Below are positions 1 to 11,600 of a stretch of DNA of 21,183 nucleotides, piece by piece; position 1 is the first letter of the stretch, and every line of letters begins with the position of its first letter. The DNA comes from an uncultured Treponema sp. (lineage in GTDB: Bacteria > Spirochaetota > Spirochaetia > Treponematales > Treponemataceae). A program made the position numbers and the translations under genes. The notes under the pieces were generated by a model. That model was not told the origin of the DNA and did not search any database. It was given only the letters and a program-made list of their open reading frames with translations. The stretch covers positions 1-21,183 of the forward strand of contig CAKZZO010000030.1 in the NCBI GenBank assembly GCA_937885175.1, given 5' to 3'.

Positions 1-20
1 AAAAAAGTTGCAATTTCTGA

Positions 21-440
21 CAGAAAAGTGGGAAATTATTCTTTACAAGTTACCAGCTGAACGACTGCACCATAAAAATCTTCCTAAACGCGTCAAAGTG
101 TGATACAATCAAGGACAAGGAGCTAAGGGCGTTTATGGAATACGTAAGCACAGGACGGGCCGCGTCCGACTACACCGCGACAATCAATGACCTCGTGACG
201 AGGGCAAGGGAGAACCCCACGTGGAAGCGGGAGTACATGGACGCCATGATGGACACCGTCCGCCAGCAGCGCGAGATGCGCGAGGCCGAGGAACAGGGCA
301 TGGCACAGGGCGAGCACAAGCGGGCAATGGAAGCGGCGCGGCGGATGCTGCAGGACAAGCTGTCGGTGGAGCTTGCTGCAAAGTATACGGGGCTCTCTGT
401 CGAAGAAGTTCAGGAACTGCAGCAGGACATGGCTCAATAA
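21..440 (+). pseudogene. C-terminal half of a PD-(D/E)XK transposase / Rpn-type nuclease (remnant 1)
   Basis: The frame reads open from 21 to a TAA at 438-440, but a TGA at 18-20 lies in the same frame, so the catalytic N-terminal half is outside the window or lost. The translation has the signature of the distal part of PDDEXK_2/Rpn proteins: a strand ending in KIFLNA, then DKELRAFMEYVSTG, then a helical stretch with ENPTWKREYM, then a charged tail (QQREMREAEEQG, EAARRML) ending in a small helical module (SVEEVQEL). Family members are DNA nucleases linked to RecA-independent recombination and, in E. coli, to phage defence with inhibitors made from starts inside the same gene. The PD and ExK catalytic motifs are not in this piece, so no nuclease activity is expected from it alone. 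An internal ATG at 135 could start a 101-residue product, but I see no convincing ribosome site. Family assignment is good; pseudogene status assumes the upstream TGA is real. Confidence 0.72.
113..228 (+). repeat. 116-bp direct repeat, copy 1
   Basis: This segment is identical base for base to 442-557 (offset 329). It lies inside remnant 1 and encodes the KELRAFMEYVSTG to ENPTWK part of the nuclease. Identity stops sharply at both ends: the flanking base is a versus c on the left and g versus a on the right. Confidence 0.95.
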
Positions 441-441
441 C

Positions 442-557
442 GGACAAGGAGCTAAGGGCGTTTATGGAATACGTAAGCACAGGACGGGCCGCGTCCGACT
501 ACACCGCGACAATCAATGACCTCGTGACGAGGGCAAGGGAGAACCCCACGTGGAAGC
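442..557 (+). repeat. 116-bp direct repeat, copy 2
   Basis: This is a perfect copy of 113-228. It begins one base after the TAA stop of remnant 1, so the second unit has no N-terminal nuclease domain of its own. The left junction is abrupt, which fits unequal recombination or gene conversion between family copies more than old tandem divergence. Confidence 0.95.
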
Positions 558-559
558 AC

Positions 560-642
560 GATTTCCTAATTACGTCCTGTAATTAGGAAATCTGCGAGAA
601 ACACGGTTTCTCGACCACTTTTCAAGGCGCATCCATGCGCCT
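560..642. repeat. Block of three consecutive perfect hairpins inside the nuclease remnant
   Basis: Three inverted repeats follow one another. The first has 13-bp arms at 560-572 and 580-592 (gatttcctaatta / its complement) with loop cgtcctg. The second has 7-bp arms at 595-601 and 607-613 (cgagaaa / tttctcg) with loop cacgg. The third has 8-bp arms at 625-632 and 635-642 (aggcgcat / atgcgcct) around cc. They sit exactly where the second nuclease remnant loses homology to the first. The arrangement resembles compound REP/BIME-like or MITE-like palindromic elements. No element family is recognised by name. Confidence 0.8.
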
Positions 643-835
643 GCTCAATTCATTCATACACGTCCAGCAGCGCGAGATGCGTGAGGCCGAGGTACAGGGC
701 GAGCACAATGCACGGCTGGAAGCGGCGCGGCGGATGCTGGCATATGGTGACCCTATCGACAAGATTGCTGACATCACGCAGCTCCCCATTGAGGAAGTCC
801 GGCAGCTGCAATGATTTTTACGTGTACAGACAAAG

Positions 836-867
836 CAAGGGAGCTTCCGACTAAGGAAGCCCCCTTG
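836..867. terminator. Inverted repeat between convergent genes, possible bidirectional terminator
   Basis: Arms of 13 bp at 836-848 and 855-867 pair with one mismatch (caagggagcttcc against ggaagcccccttg) around a six-base loop. The element lies between the rightward nuclease remnant (ending at 814) and the leftward giant gene (ending at 951). The T-tracts are weak on both strands, so intrinsic termination is plausible but not certain. A smaller hairpin (921-935, ccagc/gctgg) lies nearer the giant gene's stop. Nothing else is seen between 815 and 950. Confidence 0.5.
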
Positions 868-950
868 TGTCATTTCGGATTCAATTCACAACCCCTGTGC
901 GGCAAGTGAAGCAGTCCTCACCAGCTTTGCGCTGGCGGGGAATACGGACG

Positions 951-2670
951 TTACTTCATCTGGGCGGTCTCAAAACAGGTGCCTGTCGTGGACTCGATTG
1001 CGTAGCCCAGAATCGGGTTTGCCGTGCCGTTGCCGTAGATGTGACCGTTATCAGTTCCGCTAGTGTTTTCCGTAGAAGTTTTCTTACTTGTTGCAGACGC
1101 AAAACCAGTGTCATTGCTCTTTACAATTTTTCCGCTGCTGTTCTTCCACAGACCGATGTTAATCTTGTCGTAGTAGTTTGTCGTAAGAGTCTCTGGCGAA
1201 GGAACGACGGAAATTTCCCAGTTGCCGGTAAAGATGTCGTCGGAATCAGTACCCCGCGCCGTATAGTCCATCACGCCGTTCTCCGGAATGACAAGCTTTG
1301 CCACTGTCGGAAGGCGCGACGTGCCGTTAAAGTAGCCGATGTATGGAACAACAACCTGAACAGTCGTGCCGTCAGCCTTTTTGTAGTCTACAAGACCTGC
1401 ATCAAGGTTGATTCTTTCGCCGGTAATAGTAAATGAATCAACAAGCACAGAATCCGTGCTTTCACTATACTGTTCAGAAGCAGCATAGTTCTCCAGATAC
1501 GCATACTTCAAGCCGCCGTCCACATACGCCGCGATGTGAACGCCACCATTCGGGTCAACCTTAATCGTACAATGCTCGCCGCCTTCGGTAAAGATAACTT
1601 TGTTGCCTTTCCAGCCACCCGCAGTGCCATTGTCAAGCCCGCTGGTTGGATTATCGTTATACGCATAGCGGCAGTTCGTACCATCGTACCAGACAGCAAC
1701 TACCACATCGTTTGTTTTTGCAGGAGTAAATTTGCTCTTTGCAATGGCATCGATTGCTACATATTTGTATCCGGTATAGCCCGTGTCGTAACCAGTAAGA
1801 GCACGCTTACCGCTTACGGTTGTCAGTGTGCCCTGCTGATAATCTTTTCCTGCGATAAGGCTGAAATAGTCCGTCTTAGATTCATAATAAATCTCATAAT
1901 GTATGGTTGGTGTTGTAGAGTCATTAGACATATCAGTTGTACCCGTATAAGTATCATAATCACTTGGAGTAGTAGAATCAGCCGTAGCATCTTTCTTTCT
2001 GACCAAGTTATCAACAAACTGATCGGTGTCATTTTGCTGATGTGCTCTTTTACCTGCATCATTATTATTACCAGTCCAAGTTGATTTTAATGCGCTATTA
2101 TACCTGAAACGAATCTGGCTTTGAATGCTATCATAGTAAGCAAGATAAACTGATGTAACATCGCCGTTTACCGTGGTTACTATCGAAGGAGAAAAGAAAC
2201 GTGTTTCAGACAAAGAATCATTATCTGGCACTTCCCCTTTTATAAGAAGTTTAACATCGGTAATACCATTGATAGTAAACCCTTGCTTCCTTGGAGTTTC
2301 TGGTACTGCTATCGATTCGAGACGCATTGCATACATACCTTCATAGTTTGCTCCCGTACTACTACCACTTCTACCCCACTTACTGTAGAAGTATGAGAAT
2401 CGGCCTGCATGTTTTATACCACTTCCAGGATTCGTATCAAGACCTGTTGCTGTACCATGTGCATATCCATTTGCATCATAGGCAAAACTTATGTTATTGA
2501 ACGTCGCATAGTTATTTTGCCACAAGTGATACGAATCATTATCATTAGTAGTTGTTTCATTAGCTGACCCGCTACCCGCCATAGCAAAGTCACCAGGTCC
2601 ACTTACGAATGCAAGTCCGACTTTTCCCGTAACAGGATTAATTCTCATCACAGGCTCGCGCAACTCGCCG
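951..2670 (-). other. C-terminal head region of the giant lipoprotein, putative six-unit beta-propeller
   Basis: Residues from about 3645 to the end lack the Ig boundary motifs and instead repeat a strand pattern. The units seen are RINPVTGKVGLAF (near 3655), FAYDANGYAHG (near 3705), VTSVYLAYYDS (near 3820), VVVAVWYDGTNCRYAY (near 3975), IKVDPNGGVHIAAYVDGG (near 4015-4030) and VQVVVPYIGYFN (near 4085). This Asp-x-x-Gly followed by an A-Y-x-D strand resembles blades of sialidase/BNR-type or NHL-type propellers. A long Thr/Asp/Ser-rich insertion (around DYDTYTGTTDMSNDSTTPT) interrupts units three and four. Assignment of the fold is by eye only. Confidence 0.45.
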
Positions 2671-5600
2671 CTTCTTGGCTTAGCCGCATCGCTGTCGAAG
2701 TACCACACGTCAATCGCCACGTCATCGGTAAGCAGGTTATTGCTTGTCTTGTTCGGCAGGCGGTTGTATGCGTATGTGTTCTTTACGGAATACGGGCTCG
2801 CTTCTGTGATGGCGGTGTCGTATGCACCGTGGGCATTGTTGTCGTTGACATTGTTGAGTGTCTCAATGCCACTAACCGTAAGAGAAACTTTGCCGGATGT
2901 CGCAATCTTTTCTGCGGGAAGTGTTACTGTGCCGTCTGCGCCCACTGCAAGTTCATTTGCACCGTACTTCGGCTTTATGCCCGTGACTACCGTGCCTTCG
3001 ACTTCCTTGTCTGCCGTGCCAAGGTTAAAGCCTTTTATCTCAATCGCCTCGTTGCTGCGTGCGATGTAGTGTCCCAGCGCGGTTCGTGAGTAGGCTTCCT
3101 TGATGCTCGTCTTCAGCTTGCCCTTCAAGGCCGTCGTTACCTTCGTTACATACGGTACAACGTCCACGCGGTATGACGGCTTGTTGTACTCCGCCACAAC
3201 ATCGGGCCTGCTGCCTGCAGAGCTTTCGCTTGATGCATTGCCACCGCCTGCCCTGCCGTCCACGGCAATAATGCGGATTTGTTTGTCCGTGCCGACAACG
3301 GTACTCAGTTTTGCAGAATCCCAGTCAAGCTGCCATGTTACGCGGTGGCCGTCCTGACTCAGGTAGTCTGGGGTAACCGTACATTTCCAGCCGTTTGCAT
3401 TCCACGCGTCCACTGCCGACCATTTGCTGTCCGCGGCATTGTAGGTTGCCACCTTATAATAGGTTGTGCTTGCGTTAGAAGGTGTACCGTTACCGTTAGC
3501 AAAGGCAAATTGACTTTCACTTTCCGCCCCATCAAAGACAAAGTCGTCTATCGCCATATAGAGGGCAGTTATGCGTACGTCATCATAGGCGGATCCGCGG
3601 AGACTGATTTTGCCCGAAACTTTGGGGTCTGCATCGTATTCGCCCGTTGTTGCCGCGTCCTGATAGCCGCTTGCATTCAGCCAGTCAGCCTCCAGTTCAA
3701 TGTGACCGTTTGCAGTGCTGTTTTCAAACAGAGAGTTTTTGTCTGCACTCTTCCAGTAGAAGGGATCAATAACAGCGACTGGTGGCTCTGCGTCCACTAC
3801 ATCCACGTACAGTTCAACAGAAACAGTTGCAGAAAGGCTGTCCGTACCAGGCCTAGTCTCTTCGGTGCTGTCCCAGAAAGTAAAGTTCAGTTTGCGTTTT
3901 CCATCGCTTACCTTGCCACCCAGTCTGTCATCGGTCACGGCAAGGTCGATTAATCCCGTGCGGGAAGTCACGTTCTTTTCCCTGCCGTCCTTCAGGTTTT
4001 TGTCCTTGTTCGCATCCACATCAAAATAGGTTACTGCCGTGGTCGCGGCATCTGCCTCACCGCCAGAGAGGGCTGTCAATGCACCGCCTTCCTGCTCAGC
4101 ACCATACGTACTGTCGCTGTATTCCTGATAGTTCCATGTGTAGTGCAGTGCACCGTTACCGCCGACAATCTCCGGCTTAACGATGGTCTTTGCTTTTGCG
4201 GTAAACTTGCTGTATTCTGCAGATTCGCCTGTCACGTCAAGCACAGCATTTTCCACCACTTTGTAGCCGTTGCTTTCCTTCATCATGGAATAAGTAATCA
4301 ATTCTGTCAGTTTTTGTTCGTCATTATCTGCTATTTCACCGTTACCATTCAAGTCAGTACCCAAAGTAACGCGGGCAATACGTGGCGCATTGTTTTCTAC
4401 CTTGGTGGCAACTTCTGACAAGGAAGACTTATTCTTTGCCTTATCAAAAGAAACGTAACATACTGTCAGCGGGCCGTCAGGGATATTCTCCGAGTCAACA
4501 CGCAGAGAAAGCTGGTAGTAGTCTCCTTCATTGGTCACCACTTCATACACGCCGTCACCGTCATCACTTGAGACACTTCCTGTTGACGAATCATAGGATT
4601 CTGTCTTGGTGTTGTCGATAAGGAGTACGTATACAAGGTCTACCCCAGTATAGTCGGCTTCAGTACATTCAGGCGTAAAGGTAATAGTCGTTCCTGTTTT
4701 TGCCGTTACCGTACGATAGACATCTTTTACCTTTATAAGAGAATTTACCGTAATATGGCTGTCATCTTGAGGTAATGTGAATGAATTCAGCGTGGCATCC
4801 GAAACCGTCACCGTCTTGTAGGGCAGTCCGTCTGCATTAATCGTCACATCAGTTCCCGCGGTATTTCCAATGTTAATACGTCCAGCAGATGCTGCATTAA
4901 AGCGCGGGTCATATATACGAGTAACATCATCCGTTGAATTTCGCTTAAAGTACATGGCCGTATAGGCAAGCCCGCTTCCTACTTCCGTTACCCTTGTGCT
5001 AATTATGTAGGAATAATTGCTCTGGGTAATCTTTACGGTGTTGTCTGCCGCTCCCGTGCCAATAGTACTTCCGCCTATGCCGTTGGTAAGTTCTTCCTGC
5101 TCCGGATTAATGTTGTCAAAGCGCAGGTAGATGTCTTTCGGAGTGGCAAGTTCCTTTTCAGTGTCTTCCACCGCATAAATCGTAAAGTTAATTGAGCCAG
5201 TCTGTCTTGTGACGAGTTTGATACGTGCAGTCAGATAATTGTTTGCATTGCTACCAGTTTCTATCGGTGTTCCAGATCCAAAGTCTATGGGGTCTTGCTC
5301 AATAGTACAATAGCTGGTATCGCCGCTTATGCTGGTCAGCCTTGTACCCTTGGTGGAACCGCCACTCGTTGTCGTCGTCTTTATGCCGTTATCATCTTCC
5401 AGAGAGAAGACAAGCCACCAAGTACCAGAAATGTACATTCCTGTTTCATAGGCAAGGGAAGATGTGATTTCTCCAGTTCCAGCATCATTATCTGCATACT
5501 GCACCAGTATTGGCGTACCGATTTTTGGCACGTTGTCATCCAGCGTGATATATGCCCAGTCGGTTTCCGCACCCTTTAGTCCGTTGTTGTCATATGCCCA

Positions 5601-8600
5601 TACTCGGAAGCGGATTGCGGTCTGCCTGTTCTCAAACGGACGGAATACAGAATCCTCGCTATTAAATGTGTAGTTCCAACTTGACGTACCGTTTACGGTT
5701 ATATCATTCATGTCCGTAATGGTCTCATAGTCAAGCAAGTCTTTGCTTGCAACTTCTGTGCCATCTTCTTTATGCACTTTTACGACTGAGCCATTGGTTT
5801 CTGTGTAGAATTCCGCTTTCTGCACCTGCATATGTACGGATTTTACATACACATTGTCGTCTGCCGTACCAAATACGCGGATTGAGCCACCCAAAACGGC
5901 TCCGCCGTCTGCAATTGGCGTATCAGGATACAGGATTTTTGCCGTGGGGCGGTCGCCGTCTGGATTTACACGTACATAATAATCGGTCTTGTAGGTAACA
6001 TTATCCACATTATCCGTGATGCGGAAGTAAATGGGCAGTTTCCATACGCCATCCGCTACAGATGTACCATACGCTGTCGTATCTTCTTTTGAAGGAGTAT
6101 TATAGTAGGTCACAATCTTGTTATCTGCGTCCCCTGTCTCTTCGCTATGGAAGTACTTAGTAGTCAGTTTATTTTCGCCACTAAAATTGATGCTCCAGTT
6201 CTGAGTTCCATCAAGCACCGTCCACTTGTCCGCGGAAATATCTGTCAGTGCGCCCGCCTCTTCGGCTGCCGTAGGAATGTAATAGGCCACTTCCGCAATG
6301 CCTGAGCCTGCTGAGACTGTATTTCCGTCGCTAAAGGAATCCGAAGCAATGCCGAAAAGCTTACAGTCTGTCGTAATCTGCGTATCGACAGGGATACTAT
6401 CATCCACGGTCAGCGTAGGCGGAGTATTGTCAACCATTACATTGCGTGTTGTAGTGGTCGTCATTTTGTTTCCGTCCACAACGGTTATTTCCACGGGAAC
6501 CTGTTCTTTTGTCGTGCCCGCATAGTCGCCACTTGTTGGCACGGCAAGGGTCAGTTTTGCCTCTTTCGACTCATCTTTGTTGCTTGAAGAGTCAAAGTCT
6601 TGTGATGCTTCCGCATCGGCAAATTTTGCACTTATTTTACTGATGCCACTCTGGTCTGTAGCCGTAATCCATAGCATAAGCGGTGTATGCATTTTGCCAA
6701 ACTTGCTGATACCCGTCAAATCCGTGCGGTCTCCTTCCTCCGCATTTCCGTCATAGGCATACTTAATGCTGTTTACTGTAGGCGGATTGGTATCAAGTAT
6801 GTAGGTCATGGATCCGCCGTCAACCTGTGTATTGGCATCACCCGCATTATAATCCGTTCCGCGAATCTTCGGTTTATTCAGATTATTGTTCGCCGTTCCC
6901 GTATACACGAACACTGTCCCTACAGTATCCTTTATCTTGAAGTAGAGACTCTTTGCACCGTCACCTGTAGTCGGCAGGAAAGTCCATGAGCCAGAAGTAT
7001 ATGACAGTTTGCTTTCTGTTGCGTTTGCGGTCTGCCAGTTGTCTCCATCCTCGCTTATCGCAAAATTTTCCGCCAGCACCGTGCCGTCATCATCAGTCAG
7101 CGTACCATAGATAGTACCCGTGGTCAGAACGCCATTTTTAGCGGCAAGGTTTGTCATTTCTACAAGGGGGCGGTCGCTGTCAGGGTCAACGGAATAGGTG
7201 TATACTGCAACCTTTTCGTTTGCGGCAGTATCTGTTGCAATCAGCTTAAAGTACACGGTTTCCGCACTACCTGTATAGGTATTGGTCAACTTGTCGTCGT
7301 TATTCGGCAGGCCCAGCATCTTTCCCTGACCGTCAACAAGTTTCGTCACTTCCTGAGTGAATGACCAGCCGTAAGCACTTGAGCCTTCCAATGTGCCGAT
7401 AAGCGTATTGGTCTTTCCTTCCGTCGTTACGCTTGCCGTGCTGTCATCCAGAGAATAATACAATTTTACCGTACTCAGCGTTTGGTTATCGGTTGCCGTT
7501 CCCCTGAATGTTACCGTGCCGTTTATGGCTGTATAGGGAGCGCTTTTTGCGTATGCGGGGGCGGTGAGGGTAACTTCTGGAGGTGTGTCATCACGGTTAA
7601 AGGTGAATATCTGCACTTCATTCATGTTGCCGGCCTTATCGCTGGCTGTTACTTTTACGGCACCAGTCTGAATGTCATCTTTTGAAATAACCGCTTTCCA
7701 TGCCGTAACCTTGTTTTCGCCAATTTGTCCGTCTTCATTTCCAATGGCTGGCAGCCATGTTGCTTCGGTGTATTCGTCAAATTGGGGTTGCTGTGCATCG
7801 GCAAAATTAATTTCTGCATAAGAGATTGCCGGTGTAATAGTCGTGTCTCCAACCTTAAAAGTCAGCCCAGCTACGCCACTTGCAGCGTCATTGAAAATAC
7901 CGTACAGCGTAATGTCCTTCTGACCGTTTGTCAAAACCGTTCCACCCGCTGGAGTGCCGCTGATTCCGTCATAGGTATAGAATGAAGACGCAAAAGTTGG
8001 ATTCCCCTGGTCAACTTTTATAGCAAAAGTCTTGACTGCGCTCTTGTTGCCCGCCTTGTCAACTGCCTGTAGATACAGGGTGTTTGCTGTTTCTCCCACA
8101 TTTGCCGCAAAAGCGTCTGGCGTTACTGAGAATGAAACATTTTCCCCTTTTTCTCCCGCAATGGTAACGGAACTTATCAACTGATACGTGCTTAAATCTG
8201 CCTGATTAAATCCCTCAGGCAAGGCTTCAGTTGGTTTTTGGACAAAGAAGTAGACGGTTTCCATACCGGACAATTCTTCTCTAATTTTGCCCTTTATCTG
8301 CAGAGTGGTATTCTTGTACCAGTCGCCAACCGAGCCGTTATTAGAACCAACCGTTACCGCATCTGCAATAACTGGCGCAACAGTGTCGATGACTGTTGAG
8401 AATGTTACTGGAGTAGCGGTCTTTCTTCCTGCAAGGTCAACGGCATGCACGGTTATGTATTCCCATTCGCCATCTGCCGCCGCTCCAGTCAAGGAAAGTG
8501 TCACGGTAGCAGATGTAGTATTCAAGCCTGCGGGTGTGATAGTAATACCGGCCGTATCATTGCTTTCAGTATAAACAGTGTCAACTCCCTTCTTTTTGGC

Positions 8601-11600
8601 AGACACATTGAATTCCTTTATGCCGTGCGAATCTTCTGCGGTAATCACAAACTGTGCACTGCTTACCGTCTCGGCATTGTAATAAGATGCAACCGACTCT
8701 GGAGAGGTGAGCGAAACGGTTGGAATAGCAAAGTCAAAGGTTATCTTTTCCCGCACCAAATCTGCGGAAGTATTTCCACAGGCATCCATTGCGCGGAAAG
8801 TGATTGTATTACCCGTTTTTTCCGCCACTTCAATGGGTGCGTTCCAGCCCAAATGTACGCCAGCGGCAGAAGTTGTGCCTGCAACATCTGTCCAATCGCC
8901 GTCGTTCAGTTTGTACTGCAGTTTGCTTGTACCAGAAGTATCATCCCGCCAGGTGCCGCTTACCGTGTATATGTACTTGCCGTCCTTTGTCTCTACCGTG
9001 TATTCATTGTAGAGTTTTTCTGCACCTTCGGCACCACTATCCAGATTTGTTATGGCCAAATCGGGAACTTTTGTGTCCACCATTATAGATGCAGATGAAA
9101 GGGTTTCGGCATCTCGTCCTGCGGCATCTTTTCCCGTCAGAGAGAAATACCACACACCGTCCGCCGTGTTGCCAGATGCAGGAACATTCAGAGTATAGGT
9201 AACAGTGGTTGTCTTGTCATCAGTTTTTTCAGAAGAAACTGAAACAACGGAGCCATTCTGCTCGTAATCATATGCAGTGCTTCCGTGTGTAACGGTCGCT
9301 TTAAGTAAATCACCGATTTTCAGGGTGTCGCTTATGGTTGCCGTACAAGTTACGGTCTGTGCCGTACCGCTGGCCTTTACATAGTATGCGTTCGTAATGC
9401 CCGTTACACTACCGTTTGCGTCATCAAAAACAGGACCAGTGGGAGCGTTAAAAGAAACAACCGGTATAGCCAAATCCACAGTAACCGCATAGGTGTACAC
9501 CTTTTTATTCCCCAGACTGTCTTCCGTCATAAATGAAATACGCTTGGTGTCCTGCGTTACAGGAATCTTGACATTGACAGTAGATGTTTTTACCTGATCC
9601 TGGTCGGTAACCTGTGTCCAAGCGTCATCACTTTCGGCAGCAGGAGCAGTCTCGGCTGTAGAGTAATAGAACTTGGCGGTAAGCAAACCATCGTCTACCA
9701 GTCCAACGCCTGTATCAAACCATGAACCAACAACCTCATAGGTTCCAGAGAGACCTGCTTCAGTGGGCGTATAGCCTGATGTCGTTTCAAAAATAAATTT
9801 GTTGTCAGAGATATTTTCTGGCGTAAACTGTGGAGCCGTGTTATCAATCTTTGCAGAAACAGACCGAGTTGCCGTTATGCCCGCTTTATCTGTTTCCGTA
9901 AAGGTGAACATCCAGTTACCGCTTTCAGTAATGTCAGACATGGCAAAGGAGTAGGTATCCGTATGTGTCTGGTCTTGCGTTAGATTTCCATTTGCAAGTG
10001 CCAGACCCGTCTGTACCACACCGTCTTTTGTTGCTGAGCCCTTAAAGGTGTCATGGTTTTCTTCTGTAAGCGTACCAGAAACCTTGATTGTTCCCTTGAT
10101 GAAGGCTTCAGAACTTGTTTCAGAAACAACATTGTCGCCAATTTTCAGCGTAAAGACAGGAGGCGTTTTGTCAGGCTTTATCGTAAGAATTGCGGACGGA
10201 TTTGCATCAATTGTAGAAATATAGTCAGCATTATCTTCTGCGGCAAGATAGACCCTATACACCTGGCCTTCGGTAAAGTCTGATGCGTCAATAAGGGCAG
10301 ACCATGACGCAGTGTCTCCGCTTAATGTTGCGGCAGTACTGCGGGTTATCTTTGAAACAGGAGTCCATGCAGAAAGAAGATTCTTGTTGCCGTCACGCAA
10401 TGTGTATGAGCCGTTTTCTTTAGCGGGTTCAGACAGGGCAATGGCATAATACATACCTTTTACGCCACTCGCATCGCTTGCCAAAGACGCAGATTCCGTG
10501 TCGCTTACCGTACCAGTAATCTGCAGGGCATTTCCTTGATTAAAGACCACCACACCGTCATCGGCATTGAAGGTATTTCCATTTACCGTTCCCAATGTAA
10601 ACACAGGCGGTTTTTTATCAATTTTCCATGAAAAGTCACGAGAAGACTGTCTGCCATAGTGGTCATAAACGACATAGCGTTTTGCACCCGTAGTGTCAGC
10701 GGTGATGGTGTTCGTAGCCGTCAGTTCCTCGGAAGATGTTCCATATGCACCACTTGTTACGGTAATTTCTGTCTCATCAGGAGATTCAGCCTGGGTATAC
10801 GTGCCGTTTTGATTTTGTGTAAGCGTATAGCGTTCTATTTTCTGTATGCCGGCGGAATCCTGTGCCGTGATTGTAAGAGTCGGATTTACCGTTACAAAGG
10901 CGCCAGAACTTTTGTCCAAACTGACAATTGGAGCACCCTCGTCCACAGCCACGAACATATTTGTCAGCACTTGTGAAATCGCATATTCTGTTTCGCCCAG
11001 TGTGTCGGACACAATGATTTCTACCCGATACTTGCCCTCATCCAGGGGAAGTTGCACCGACAGATTGTAGGGAGTCTTGTTTACTGTCACCATCGCGGAA
11101 AGGTTACTAATCAATTCACCGTTTTCTTTGGAATAGGAGTCTGGGTCTGTCTCATCCTTACCTTGACCGCACTTATAGACATTGTAAGACACGTCGCCTA
11201 CTGCATCATCATCAGAAATCTGAGCCGTAACCACACTGCCTGCAACCGTTTTATCAAACAAGTTGTGATCGGCATCAATAGCATTAAGTGCCAGATTTTC
11301 TGTAAAATTGGTGACTTCAAATTTCGGCTTATCGGTGGACTGGTTAATGGTATATGACGTAAAAATGTCGTTTGCACTCGCCTTATATTCAGACGTAGCG
11401 TTTTTGTTGCCCGCCTTATCTTCCGCAGAAATAGTAAAGGTAATTTCAGTAGAATCATCAAAGTACGTAGTGTCCACCTTACCGATGAAGGAATAGTTTG
11501 AGCCTGTATTTTCAATTGGCACAGAACATGGCGCGCCATCTTTTGTGCCTTCGGCAATCGCCGTAACGCCGCCTTCCACCATATTTGTTTCTGTAATGGA

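Larger units (their letters stand above)
442..814 (+). pseudogene. Second, interrupted C-terminal remnant of the same nuclease family
   Basis: The unit starts with the 116-bp repeat (ELRAFMEYVSTG to ENPTWK). It is then interrupted at 558 by about 100 bp carrying three hairpins, and resumes near 662 with VQQREMREAEVQGEHN and a tail ending IEEVRQLQ, with TGA at 812-814. Both halves are in the same reading frame. Only a TAG at 584-586, inside the inserted block, breaks it. Relative to remnant 1, roughly ten codons (REYMDAMMDT) were lost at the insertion point. The first part of the tail is close to remnant 1 (QQREMREAE, EAARRML shared, with four codons fewer between them). The last part is different (DPIDKIADITQLP against DKLSVELAAKYTGLS). 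No start codon with a ribosome site is evident, so it is probably not expressed as a protein. Confidence 0.7.

Noticed and set aside
916..940. Hairpin just after the giant gene's stop as its main terminator
   Set aside because: The best stem is only 5 bp plus mismatched extensions, with no T-run following on the minus strand; the inverted repeat at 836-867 is a better candidate.
867..1436. 189-codon plus-strand open frame opposite the end of the giant lipoprotein gene
   Set aside because: It lies almost wholly antisense to a well-supported coding frame, and its Cys/Arg/Val-rich product has no domain pattern. It is a shadow of the minus-strand gene.
3279..3953. 224-codon plus-strand open frame
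   Set aside because: It is antisense to the giant gene, with shadow-type composition (many Cys, Arg, Val) and no recognisable motif.
8445..9098. 217-codon plus-strand open frame
   Set aside because: Shadow of the Ig-module coding strand; no ribosome site or family signature.
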